From Paratinospora sagittata (Eukaryota; Streptophyta; Magnoliopsida; Ranunculales; Menispermaceae), in the NCBI GenBank assembly GCA_035771175.1, contig CM069598.1, positions 7,781,413-7,845,412 on the forward strand: 64,000 nt of DNA, given 5' to 3'. A program made the position numbers and the translations under genes. Shown here piece after piece: positions 38,116 through 49,700 of the stretch (positions are counted from its first letter, which is position 1; each line of letters starts with the position of its first letter). The notes under the pieces were generated by a model. It ran no database searches, was not told the origin of the DNA, and was given only the letters and a program-made list of their open reading frames with translations.

Positions 38116-40225
38116 TATATACAATATACTTATTTCTTCTCTAATCTTCGAGTTTGACTTTCATATTAATTAATTATAATGTATAACACGAATGAGAACC
38201 CGACCCACCTTAAGTCGTGAAGTGTTCAGATACATGATAGTTAGGTTGATGATTGACTCACTCCCTTATCACGATCTAACTAGTCTCCACACCAATCCGA
38301 TGTCAGTAAAAAATTTACTAAGGGTGATAGTGCTGAAAATTACCGACTAAATCAATATGACCTTAGAATCAAACTAGCAACCTTCAAGTTTTAAGAGGTG
38401 AAGCGCCTCAATCTCGAACTATCGAACCAACATCGCATTGGCAACATTATTAAATGTCTTAACTTTATTAAAGCCACTTATTTAATTTGTTTTAATCAAA
38501 CTATATACCAATAAATGGTACCAATTCTTTTTAAGTTAAGAACTCTTGTGACCACGATGCAATTTTGCTAACATTATTTGTAATTACTATGACAAAGTAA
38601 GTTATATATTTTTTCTACTCATCCCATACTAATTAATTAAACTATAAAATAAAATTGTACCTCACATTAAAGGGATAGTCAGGTTCTTTGACCTCCGATT
38701 TTATTATTTTATTTTATTTTATTATTTGTAAACTATTTTATTACATTATATCTTAATGTGTAGCGATCCTTCCTACAGCCTTGTGAAAATACGCTGCGTC
38801 TGAAAGTTTGACAAATACGCTTAACACATGTTACACATGCACGGCCCTATGATTTGGGCAAAAGACAATGTATCTCCAGCTGCCACGTGCAGTGAGAATG
38901 GATGGGAACGTTGTTAAATGGGTGACCCAACTTTACTTTACTAAGTAAAGTTTTGAATTTCTTAAACAATTAATAATAATTATTAAGGTGATTAATTCAT
39001 CAATGATTATCTGTTGGCGAACACACGTGGCAAACATATCCTTCCCCATAAAAGATTCCCTTCGTGTGTACGCCTTCACACTTGACTCTCGGCATCAAGA
39101 TTCCATCTCGAACCCTTTTCACACCGAGTGGCACCGGCAATTAAAATTCGACTGGTTCTTCAAAGAAAAAGAAGAAAAAAAAAAGTTGTTAACTCTTTTT
39201 TGTTTTTCGTAATTTCTTTTTTTAACTTCTCTAGTTGATATAATTTTTTTATATTAAATATTTTTCTTGTTTAGCTACTTAATTAATTATTTATTTATTT
39301 TTTAATTTAAGTTAGCGGATGCATACCTCTCAACTAATCATTGAAAAATGCATAACCTCGTTTATAAGACAAAGAGTAATTATTGTTGCTTTATTAGGTT
39401 TTGTTATTACTTATTAATTTCTTCCTCCTTTATTAATAGTTGAAACTATTCACTATTGTTGTGTATCTTTGCATGAATCTTGGATATTTGAATGTATAAA
39501 CTCTATTGTAAAGATAATTATGGCTTGACAAAAAAAAATTAAAAAATGTGACCAATTAGGTGGTGGTAAGAATAAGATGGTCAAGTGCTTAAAGGTTATG
39601 GACAGATCGTGAGTTTGAATTATAAGAGTGACGACTTTTACTATTTATAGTTTATCAAATACGTCATAAATGTGCAAGATACCTTCTTAACGTGTGCTTA
39701 GGTCATATAGAAGGAAGTAACACGTGACTGGACGAGATAGATTTTCAAACGTTGGTTCATATTTAGATTGTGCATCACTACTTGACCATTCTTGTAACTG
39801 TTGGTGTAGAAATTAGTAGGCTCCAAAGGGACGTAATATCCTATAGATAGAATTACGGGATTACGACACAATTTCTTTTCTTGAAAAAATTTGAAAAAAT
39901 ATTATATTCAGTTAACAAATATTTATATTCTTTATCTAAAAGATAATATTACAATCAAAAAAAGTAATTTGTTTTTATTATTTTTATTACTTAAAGTAAT
40001 TAGTTTAATTAGTATTAAAGAGTGAAGAACACCGAATCCACGTAGCCGCGGCTAGGAGCCGCCATACTTACAGTAAAAAAAAAAAGAAGAAAACGGCGAC
40101 AATTACATCACCGGCTTGAAGTTATAGGAGCCGTCGTGTAAATATTAGTGACGTGATAATAAACTATGGGGACAAAAACAAACATGATTTGCTTAGAAGC
40201 CAAGTCGACCAGAATAGGTGGGCGA
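38116..40225. other. Intergenic region upstream of the first PADRE gene
   Basis: No gene recognised. The stretch at about 38195-38450, read on the minus strand, has a box B-like GCTAGTTTGATTCTA and may be an old SINE. G-box cores CACGTG occur at 38884-38889 and 39024-39029, possibly distal regulatory sites. Confidence 0.4.
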
Positions 40226-40228
40226 AAA

Positions 40229-40262
40229 GGTCAACTACCACGTGTCATCCATCCTACGTGTC
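40229..40262 (+). promoter_or_regulatory. Candidate ABRE/G-box cluster with W-box core
   Basis: Within 34 bases: GGTCAA (reverse of the W-box core TTGACC) at 40229, CCACGTGTC (G-box/ABRE) at 40238-40246, and TACGTGTC at 40255-40262. They lie about 200 bases before the ATG of the first PADRE gene. Known binding of bZIP and WRKY factors to such motifs suggests abscisic acid or stress control, which is inference. Confidence 0.5.
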
Positions 40263-40384
40263 TTCCTACCCGTCTCAGTCTATAGCTATGAAGTTATGAA
40301 CCGATCCACACCCCTATTTTGTCTTTTTTCCTCCCTCGTCTCTCCAACCACCTTCCTCGATCCAACCTCACCACCTTATTTACT

Positions 40385-40391
40385 TATAAAT
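40385..40391 (+). promoter_or_regulatory. TATA box of PADRE gene 1
   Basis: TATAAAT, 68 bases before the ATG at 40459, leaving a leader of about 40 bases. Confidence 0.65.
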
Positions 40392-40458
40392 CCCACCTCT
40401 CCTCGCCTTCAAAAATGCTGCAAAAACAATTAGCTGAGATTAATTATATATAATTAAC

Positions 40459-40800
40459 ATGGGAAACTGTCTTCGACATGAATCGGCGATGTCGTGGGCC
40501 GGCGACGACTGGGGCTCGCCACTGACCGACGACAAAGCAGCGAGGAGGAAGAAGACGGCATCGGACGAAGAGGAATTTCTGTTGGAAGAGACGGAGAAGA
40601 TTTCATTTTCTTCTTCTTCATCTTCTTCGGATCAGGTGAAAATAAGGATAACGAAGAAGCAATTAGAAGAGCTTCTGGGAAGAGTGGAGATGCAAGGGTT
40701 GACGGTGGAGCAAGTTGTGGCGCAGTTAATGAAGTGCAGCAGCACACAGCATAATAAATCTTGGAGACCCGCTTTACAGAGTATTCCTGAGATTAATTGA
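40459..40800 (+). CDS. PADRE/DUF4228 domain protein 1
   Basis: Intronless, 113 residues. It begins MGNCLR, the usual N-terminal signature of this plant family; Gly2 suggests N-myristoylation and Cys4 palmitoylation, hence membrane attachment (inference). An acidic, low-complexity middle with a Ser run (51-57) leads to the conserved part: VKIRITKKQLEELLGRVEMQGL (60-81), VEQVVAQLM and the terminal SWRPALQSIPEIN. Family members respond to pathogen and abiotic stress in Arabidopsis; biochemical function is unknown. It is paralogous to the gene at 43086-43421, same strand, 2.3 kb away. A TATA box and ABRE-like motifs lie upstream. Opposite-strand and other-frame ORFs here are shadows. Confidence 0.9.
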   Translation: MGNCLRHESAMSWAGDDWGSPLTDDKAARRKKTASDEEEFLLEETEKISFSSSSSSSDQVKIRITKKQLEELLGRVEMQGLTVEQVVAQLMKCSSTQHNKSWRPALQSIPEIN

Positions 40801-42230
40801 AAAACATTTTTTGTTTTGTTTTTTTTTTTTTGAGTAGTACATATAAAGAGAGATCTTCTTTTGGCGTCTGTGTTACATGTATATGGTTAAATATTTCAAA
40901 TTTTGTTGATGGTTGTATATAGAGAATTAATTGTTATTATTTGTAAAATTAATACACAAATCTCTCTTATACATATACTCATTTTTTTTTTCATTTTCTT
41001 TTTTCTCCTCTGGTATGGAACTGTTTTTTTTTTTTTTTTTAAGAAGTCCAGAAGTTGTCAATTGAACATATCTACATTAAGATGGAGTTCATCTTCGTAC
41101 CCTTTATTTATTAGAAGAAATGAAGAATGTTATATTTAATGTGAGGTGTCAGCATAAAAAAAAATATAACGTTGACACCGACAGCCTTTAGTATTACTTT
41201 ATTTATTAATATTTTTTTAATATTGTACTCAGATAAGGCCAAAGAAGAGGATTTGGAGTATGTACGGTTAAAATTAACCATAGTTTTATTAATTCCAAAT
41301 ATTAATATTGTGTTAATTAAGATCTTAATATATATACAAGATTACTCTAACTATTGGGTTATAATTTAATCATCATGGAATCATTATGAACAAATGAATA
41401 TCTAATTGACATTGATGACTAAAATTTTAAACTCAAGCGTATGTTGGGTTAAGATATTCAAATCTATTCTTGTCTCCATGTTTTTGGGTGTTTGGGATTG
41501 ATCTTGACACTTTAAGATACAAATTAAAGAAAAATAAAAAAAAATAAAAAAAAACCCAAAGAGAGGTGACTTTGTATAATGCTATGTTGAACCTCTCTAC
41601 TCTACACAAGTTTCTTTTTAAATTTAGTGTGAGAGCTCTTAAAAATTAATATATAATTGGACTTGCATCACCCAAATCATATAAATAAATTTAAATAAAG
41701 ATCAAAAGACATGGTCATCATAACATATCTCCAGCAGTCTGCTTGCTGGCTGCTATATATGTCCTTTTGACCGAGGATACAATCTTAAAAAGTAAAATTA
41801 ATTTAGAAAACATATAATCGTTATGAATAAAAATCTCATAGTATATATTTTTTAAAATTGACTAAATCAAACATACGTATGTTTATATATTTTTAAATTT
41901 ATCATTATATACAGTGATAAAAAAAAGTAGATTCATGTAGTTAACCTTATATAACTGAGATATAAGACTTCTTTCAATGGAGTTAAGTACATTTTTTAAT
42001 ACAAAAAACTATTTTTGTGTCATTAACCAAATGGTACCTCAAACATTTTGTAACATTGAACGGAGCTTCGTTGAAAATGTGCATGACTAGTACCTTAGTA
42101 ATGTTAGGGAAACTTCACTGTTGGCTAACATGGCTTAACAAAGCAAGTGCTGGGTTTTTCAACCCAATTGATTAACCTATGCAGCGAAAATATTCAAATA
42201 ATAAATTAAACAATCATACAATTAATTTAA
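40801..42230. other. Intergenic region between the two PADRE genes
   Basis: AT-rich. Nothing coding recognised; several homopolymer T/A runs (for example 41024-41040). The 3' UTR of PADRE gene 1 occupies the first few hundred bases. Confidence 0.55.
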
Positions 42231-42379
42231 TATAATTCACTCAACATTAAGTTAGACAAATGACAGAGTTGATGGACATAAAGTTTTAATATAAAATAAA
42301 TCATGAGTTCAAACGACGTCCTAGTGAGGGTGCCCTCGATACCCCTAACCTAAAAAAAAAAAAAAAAATTAATATAATT
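42227..42379 (+). mobile_element. Short SINE-like retroposon with 11-bp TSD
   Basis: A 131-bp body (42238-42368) with a box A-like GTTGATGGACA, a box B-like ATGAGTTCAAACGAC, and a 16-18 A tail after CCCTAACCT. It is flanked by TTAATATAATT at 42227-42237 and 42369-42379. The repeat is all A and T, so chance is harder to exclude, but the tail abuts it exactly. Confidence 0.6.
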
Positions 42380-42958
42380 TGGCTAATCGGTGCCGGCATC
42401 CATAGGTGAAGAAATCAATATATTATATTAAAGAGATTATAATACAAGAAGATCATCTCTTGACACTTCTTCTTGTTACACACTCAATCACTTATAATCG
42501 CTCAGCCTTCAACTAATTATGCAACCATTCTATCATACTTCAATTTAATCTATATATTTATTTATATTTATAATGAATAAATTAGACTTCATATATTACA
42601 CAAACACACTAATTTAGACATCTAATATAATTAAAAATTTTCTTAAACTAATACATTTTTTATTTTATTCATTATTATATTACATACTTCCTATTTGAGT
42701 TTGAACCAAACCGCAGTGATAAAGATAAGGACAAAAAAGAGAATATAATACATTAATTTAGGTTTGTTAAGGGAATTAGACCCACCGTTCAGAACCAGTA
42801 ACGTGACCTCACAAATGTACCGAGAAACCAATAAAAAAACAGGCGATGCGGTCAACCACCGCACGCCAAACCACATGCCTGCATGTAGCTTTCAATTTTG
42901 AACCCAACCCTTCAATATCAATCAATGATCATTTATATCCAATCTCAATCTATATTCA

Positions 42959-42967
42959 TATATATAA
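42959..42967 (+). promoter_or_regulatory. TATA box of PADRE gene 2
   Basis: TATATATAA, about 120 bases before the ATG at 43086. Confidence 0.6.
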
Positions 42968-43085
42968 CCGCACTCTCATCTCTTTCCCTTTCTTATTAAT
43001 AAAACATTGCTTAATTTCTTCTACCTAGCTCCTAGCCTCCAGAATCAAAACTAAGAGATCATAAAAAAACAGAGCAGATCAAGGA

Positions 43086-43421
43086 ATGGGAAATTGCCTT
43101 GCCAGCATATCATCCATGAGAGATCATTATCAAGCCGTGAAGACATCGAGCTCCATTTCAGAGGAGGAATTACTTCTAGATCAAGGGAAGAATAGCCGTA
43201 TTATTAATGTTAATTCTTCTTCTTCTTCTTCTTCTTCTTCTTCTTCTCAGGTTAAAATAAAAATTACAAAGAAGCAATTGGAGGAGTTGCTGAAGAGCGT
43301 GGAGATGCAAGGGTTATCACTGGAACAAGGGTTGTTACAGTTGATGAACGTTAAAGATATGGATCAGTTCAGCTCGGAAAGAAGGTCTTGGATACCAGTC
43401 TTGCAGAGCATTCCTGAGTGA
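43086..43421 (+). CDS. PADRE/DUF4228 domain protein 2
   Basis: Intronless, 111 residues, paralogue of the protein at 40459-40800. It starts MGNCLA (likely myristoylated and palmitoylated), has a variable segment with an 11-Ser run (44-54) coded by a TTC/TCT microsatellite, then QVKIKITKKQLEELLKSVEM (55-74), LEQGLLQLM and the C-terminal SWIPVLQSIPE. The conserved core is nearly identical between the pair, while the N-terminal half has diverged apart from MGNCL. The likely role is stress-responsive, by family; molecular activity unknown. Confidence 0.9.
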   Translation: MGNCLASISSMRDHYQAVKTSSSISEEELLLDQGKNSRIINVNSSSSSSSSSSSQVKIKITKKQLEELLKSVEMQGLSLEQGLLQLMNVKDMDQFSSERRSWIPVLQSIPE

Positions 43422-43903
43422 TATATCAATATTCAAGAAATCAATATAAGCAAGCTAGTATTAATTATTCTTTCTTTCTTTCTTTCATTCTTTCATTAGA
43501 ATTTACATTACAGATGATCCATTGTACGTGGGCTATAAAATTTGACGAGGAGCACTATTATGTAGACACGCAGTTTTAGCACGTAGCCCATAACTAGATA
43601 TATTAGATGTCATTGAATCATATATTAATACATAATTAAGGAGTATTCAATGTACATAAAAAAGGTTGTGTGCTCAAATTGTGTGTCAAAATTATGTACA
43701 CTTGTTGTTATTGTATCATAGTTAATGATATTATCAAAAAAAATTGCTATGAGTACTCTTAATGTGACTTCTAATGTGTAAGCCTCGTACAATATTTATG
43801 TTATGTGGTCTATTCATGAACAATATCTATCTTATTGTAGGTGTTTATTTCTTTTGTAATTGAATCACATTACCGCTGTGTGGTACATATGTCATGTTAA
43901 AAG

Positions 43904-44119
43904 TCAAATGAAGAGTTTTTTTTTAGTTTCTCACGAGGTGTCCTCACACCCTTCGAATATGAGACTAATTTTCGTTCAAGGTAAGAGCAGAATAATAAAT
44001 CACTCCCAATGAAGACACCTTTAAGAATTGAACCCTAAAACTTTTATGCACAGGAACAATCATGAGACTCAGTCCATTTTTACTGAGTCAGCCGCTCGTT
44101 GGTAATCAAATAAAGAGTT
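43904..44119 (-). mobile_element. tRNA-derived SINE, family 2, with 14-bp TSD
   Basis: A 188-bp body (43918-44105) on the minus strand: the 5' part has CGGCTGACTCAG, a box B-like GGGTTCAATTC follows about 60 bases on, and it ends GTGAGAAACT plus a short A tail. Flanking repeats are TCAAATGAAGAGTT (43904-43917) and TCAAATAAAGAGTT (44106-44119), one mismatch in 14. Size, internal promoter boxes, tail and TSD all fit a SINE. Confidence 0.78.
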
Positions 44120-46700
44120 ACGATTGTATCTTGTATTATTTATATTAATGATTTTATTTATTATTTATTGAGATAAGGAAGAAGTAGTGTTCATGTGCAT
44201 TTATGTGTCTGTGTTATTGTTGGCGTAGAAGTGGGGAGTTGTTCATGCATGTTGCCAATTTCAGTAAAATTATTATTTAAGCTAGTTATGCTAATTAGCT
44301 GCCATATTACTACTCCGTGGATCTTAATATCATATATAAATTAACGGGTATAATTTGTTGAAATGGTCCTAAATAAATAAGTTATTTCTAAAAAAATAAA
44401 ATAAAAAAGAAGTCAATACATTAACCGTTATGATCTGTTAACCTAATTAATTAATTAATTAATAGTGACGATGGGCTATATATATATATATTGATTTCAT
44501 GACCAGATTAGACTTAATCGATAAATTAATTATGTATAGTGCACATTAATTGGTATACACACACACGTACATATTATTATGAAATGCCGTTGCCATAAAT
44601 TATAACAAATTTAATTTAGTTGATGTAATTGAGAAGATAATTGTCTATCGAACAAACTATACAAAGCCAGCCAACGTGATTCAAAAGTCAAAGAATTGAT
44701 CATCTACGTGATCTAATCAACATCCTCACGTGCTTAGGTCCAGTCCTTGCCGTCTTTAACATTGTTGACTCGTAGCTAGACAAGCTTGTATATTTTAATA
44801 GTCATATTATATATTATCATAATTTGTAGGTTAGCCTCTTAAAGTTAGGCTAAATTGGCTAAATTTAATATTTACTTAATCATATTATCGAATTAAAATA
44901 TGAAACAATTCTAATCTTAATAAACGAAATAGATTTATATATAGCCTAACACCCATTAGATGTTAGGAAAACTGATATATTATATTTATAGTCAACATAA
45001 AATTGGTACAATTGATAAATAAGCAGCTTTAAAACCTAAAGATTTCATATTCAACTTTGTCATTATCTTATTCCCGATGATTAATGAGTTAGGAATCGCC
45101 TAGATTCCTCTTCAAAAATATGTTTTAGTGATAGAGCTAGTTATACAACTAACAACTAGTATTATAATGCGGAACCGAACCATGACGACCAGAGATATTA
45201 TTTTTTATATAATCAACATTGGTATGTATATTACATTATTGGCAATTAAATATATATAGATATATAAAAGAATTGAGGGAGAATTTTATGAGAAGATCAA
45301 AACAAACGACCAGTCAGCCGTACGTGGTGGCGGTGGTGCTTGAATTTGCTCAACTTTTGTGAGCGGAGGAGGTAATAACTACGCTCAACTGGTTTGAGTC
45401 AACTTTGATGGCACGTAGAGGTGAGTCCCTTGTCCTCCTAGCTAACTAAGTTTTGTCACTATTATTGACCCCTCATGCGTCGTTACGTGTAACTTTTTCA
45501 TAACGATGAATCACCAAAATTCTTATAGAAACAAACAGATATACGTGTGTTCATTGCTTACATAAGGGAAAGAAAAATAAATATATATTACCGACTTAAT
45601 TTGTTTAATTATGTTATTTATATATGCCGCCGTTAAATTCAATTTCACATCACGAAATTTGGTTTTAGCGGCCACATGTAATATGACTTTATGGTAAAGT
45701 TCTTAGAAGTATCCTATGAATTGTATATATATTTGAGAGATGTATTTACATACATCTTGTTAATGTTTATAATTGCTTGATATATATATATATATATAAT
45801 TAAATTTCTACTTTTATCAGTTATAATTTTTAAATTTAGTAGTTTCTAACATAGCCTTATTATTATAGGTACCTTGTATTCAAGTCTCTTCATAAGCATA
45901 TTTACTTAATTATTTTATTTTATTTATTAATTATAGAGAAATGTTAATGTCTGGATTCACTTGATCTAAATAGGTGAATCTCTATTTGTCAGTTTTAGCT
46001 TTTAGATTAAGTGATTTTTAATTTTTGTAATTTTTTAACTACAGTATTTTGGGCTTCAATATTAGTATTTGAATCCTTGTTGTATTAATTAATAATCTTG
46101 CATAAGAGATATAGACAAGTTCATCTTTAGATTTCATCTTCATTAATATTAATGTCTTAAAGGTGGTTAAGTTGAAATCACGAGTAGTAATAGAGGTATG
46201 GATGGCACCCAACAACTTTCCAAAGCTAACAAATGGAGGACTTGTATAAATGCGATTTCTATATTTTAACAAAATTATATATATATAAATACATACAAGC
46301 ACGTGCTCTCACGTGATCATCAATCTCTAAAACATTCGATGATGGCACTGGGGGGCAGTGGGTCTGTTCGTGGAGTAGTAGTAGGAAGGAGCATTAATGG
46401 AGCCTCTGTGCATTTCTTTCAATTTTTTTATTTTGTTATTTTTTATATATCTATTATTTTTGTGGGGTCTTACAGAGCTGAAAGACAGCTATTTGCTTAA
46501 TTATCTGACTTTTGTCCCCACGCGCCACCACGCTCACTCAACTCATTCATGGCGTTTGAACTCTCTTTCTCTGCTCTTCACACCTTTTCTCCAACCCCAT
46601 TTCTTCCATCTTTACATTCTCCAGCTGCTTTGCTTCTCTCTTTAATGGGTGTTTAATTTTTCCTGTTTAAACCAAAAAAAAAAAAAATAATTGTATTTTT
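44120..46700. other. AT-rich intergenic region before the GPI-protein gene
   Basis: No gene recognised on either strand. It contains (AT)n tracts (44480-44491, 45780-45798). An old SINE may lie at about 44990-45110. The last 150 bases, pyrimidine-rich with many CTCTTC blocks, are probably the 5' leader of the gene at 46713. Confidence 0.5.
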
Positions 46701-46712
46701 GTTTTTGTGAAG

Positions 46713-49700
46713 ATGATGGAGTGGTTGTCTCTCATTTTTAAAATCAATCTAGTTGGCGTGGTTCTGCTGTTGTTCTGTGAGTATTCATGGGCAATCTCTG
46801 ATTTTTAGTTGTAGACTTTTTGTTTTTCTTTGTTGTTTCTGCTTGATCTGATGGTTTTATCAGTTGGGTCACAATGATTTGGTTGGGAGAACTAATGGGT
46901 ATTGTGCGTTTTTGGTTTTTGATGTTATTTCCGACACTGTTTGGGTGAATTGGGTATTGGTGAACTTTGATGGTATCTAGAGATTTCCTTGTAAAATTAG
47001 TTGAACTTGGCTTATGTTTTATTGATGATCATCTTTTAGAATGATTCCCATTGTCTAGTTGAAGCTTTTTGTTGGTTTTTCTTTGAGTCTGCTAGTCATT
47101 TTGTCTTTGTTTCAGAGTTCTAAAAATCTATACTCCTAGATACCTGTATACTAAATGTGTTTTGATTTATATCACGTTTAAGAAGTAATGTGTATTTAAT
47201 GATCAAAGTTTGCATCTTCCCCACATTATCTTGCTACACATTTCATTACAATGTTGAAGGTAAAACTATTTGATCAATATGATCTAGGCCATTTACAGGT
47301 TCTAATTTCCTAAATCAAGGTTTAATGGGTTAAACCTAGGTAGCATTGATGCAGGTGGCTCGTGTCAAGGGCCAACACTGTTACAGATCAGTAAACCTTG
47401 AATAGTAGAATCAGCAGACTCAGAATTGTGGTTTTGATATATTTAAATCATGAGTTTACCATATATTTTGTTTTTTCACATTCTTGTTCCTACTTCAAAA
47501 TAGTTTATTCATCACATGTTTGAACATTTAGTGCCTTGTTGACAAAATAAACTTCTTTTTAGTGTTTTATTGAGCATATTGGAAAATTTAAGGTAGAATA
47601 ATATCAATAAACTTTTTTGTTGAATATATAAACTTTTTTTTTATCTGTAAATCTTACTAAATATTTTGCGAGGAACTAATGAAAAGACACAGAGAAGTCT
47701 GGAAGTTTATCATCAAAATTCATGGTTCTGTTTCCTACTTCCTTTGGCCAGGACTATAAATGTTCTAAAGATGTACAACTTAAAAGGAACACATCCATGA
47801 GGATTAAGGATGGATTTCCAGCGTTAGGCTTTATGTTCTATTGATTTGATAGAAACAAACCATTTTTCTGTTAATTGTAAATAAATAAGAGTGAAGCCAT
47901 TATTACCTGTAACTAATAGAAGTTAATGATCATGATCTGAGCTGACTGTTGCATGGTTATCTGGCCTAGGTTTTCATGAAATCTTCTGCAATGCCGTGAC
48001 AGGTCAGTGGGTTTCTCAGCCAACTCGAAATAGTGGAAATACTGTTTTACCTGCAATGCCCCCTAACCTGGAACCTCAACCATTTCTACCTCTTCTGGCA
48101 CCTTCACCATTGATACCCTTCACAAATAACCACGTGCCACAACTCTCAGGTCTGTTTTTCATTCACTTCTTACATTATATACAACGAATCCAAATGGTTC
48201 AAATGCTCTTACCACATAAAAAACCAATCTGACACTAGTTGCTTTGTTACAGGATATTGTTCATTAAACTTTACTGCTGCTGGGAGTATGCTGAGCACGA
48301 CGGCCACTAATTGCTGGGATTTCTTTGCTCCATTCCTGGCCAATGTAATATGTTGCCCACAATTAGAAGCTACTCTTTTGATTCTTATTGGACAGACCAG
48401 TAAAGATACAGGGTTGCTTGCTTTGGATGAGACACACGCCAACCACTGTCTTTCAGATATTGATCAGATCCTGGTGGGCCAAGGTGCCAACAATGACCTG
48501 AAAAAGATATGCTCGATGCGGCCTTCAAATCTCACTGAAGCCTCTTGCCCTGTTAATGATATAACTACATTTGAGAACATAGTGGATTCATCTAAACTCC
48601 TGTCTGCTTGTGAAGAGATTGATCCTGTGAATGAATGTTGCAGCCAATTATGCCAAAATGCTATATTAGAAGCTGCAAGCAAGATTGCGTTGAAAGGTTA
48701 CGAGCTTTCAAGTCTGCATGGAAATAATGGTTTGCCAGAGCATGTGTCTAGGATTGATGATTGTAAAAGCATTGCTCTTCGATGGTTAGCTAGTAGACTT
48801 GATCCTTCCACCGCAAAGAAAGTTTTTAGAGGACTTTCTAATTGCAATGTGAATAAAGGTCAGCTGCTAAATAAATCCTCACGGTATACACTTTTGATAA
48901 GTATAGTTTTGCAATTGGGATGTACTGTGGACTTTCCAATTACAATATTTGAACTTACATAATTTTATTTTATCTACTGCTTGCTTGATCACTTGGACCA
49001 GCACTAAACTTCTTGTCCTTTTTATTCTTGCTTCAGTTTGCCCACTGGTTTTTCCTGATATGAAAAATGTCATAAAGGACTGTGAAAATGGAATAAATAA
49101 CCAAACAGCCTGCTGCAGTGCCATGGGGAGCTATGTGTCCGCCTTGCAAATGCAGAGCTTCATAACGAATTTGCAGGCATTGAATTGTGCTTCTTTGCTC
49201 GCTATGAAGTTAAAGAAAGCTAATATAATGAAAAATGTTTATACCCTTTGTCACATAACCCTCAAGGATTTCTCTCTTCAAGGTTAGTTTTATAATTGTA
49301 TTCCTTTTCATGTGGAAAAATAAAAGGACGGGCTCTTGATCAACCTTTTGATCACATAAATCATTCTTGATACTAATTTAATTTAATTTTTTTTTGGTGG
49401 ATTTGATGGAACCTACAATTGGAGGCTTCAGTTGGATCACAAGGTATGTTGTGTAGGATTACCACTCTGAAGTAATTTTTAGTTACTTTCAATAATTTCA
49501 TGACACCTATGTTTTCTTAAGTTTTCTGTTTCTTGGAGTATCTCTTTAGCATTGCTCAATTCAATTGGTGCACGTGCATGGATATCGTTCCTTCTCTCAA
49601 GTTGTGATCCTGTTGGTTCCTTCTCATTTTATTCACATGGAAGACTCTTAATTTCTTTTATCATTTTATATTATATCCTCTAAAGGAAGAAACTAGTTTA

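Noticed and set aside
40454..40754. Other-frame and antisense ORFs over PADRE gene 1
   Set aside because: Shadows of the real reading frame, which has the MGNC start and conserved core.
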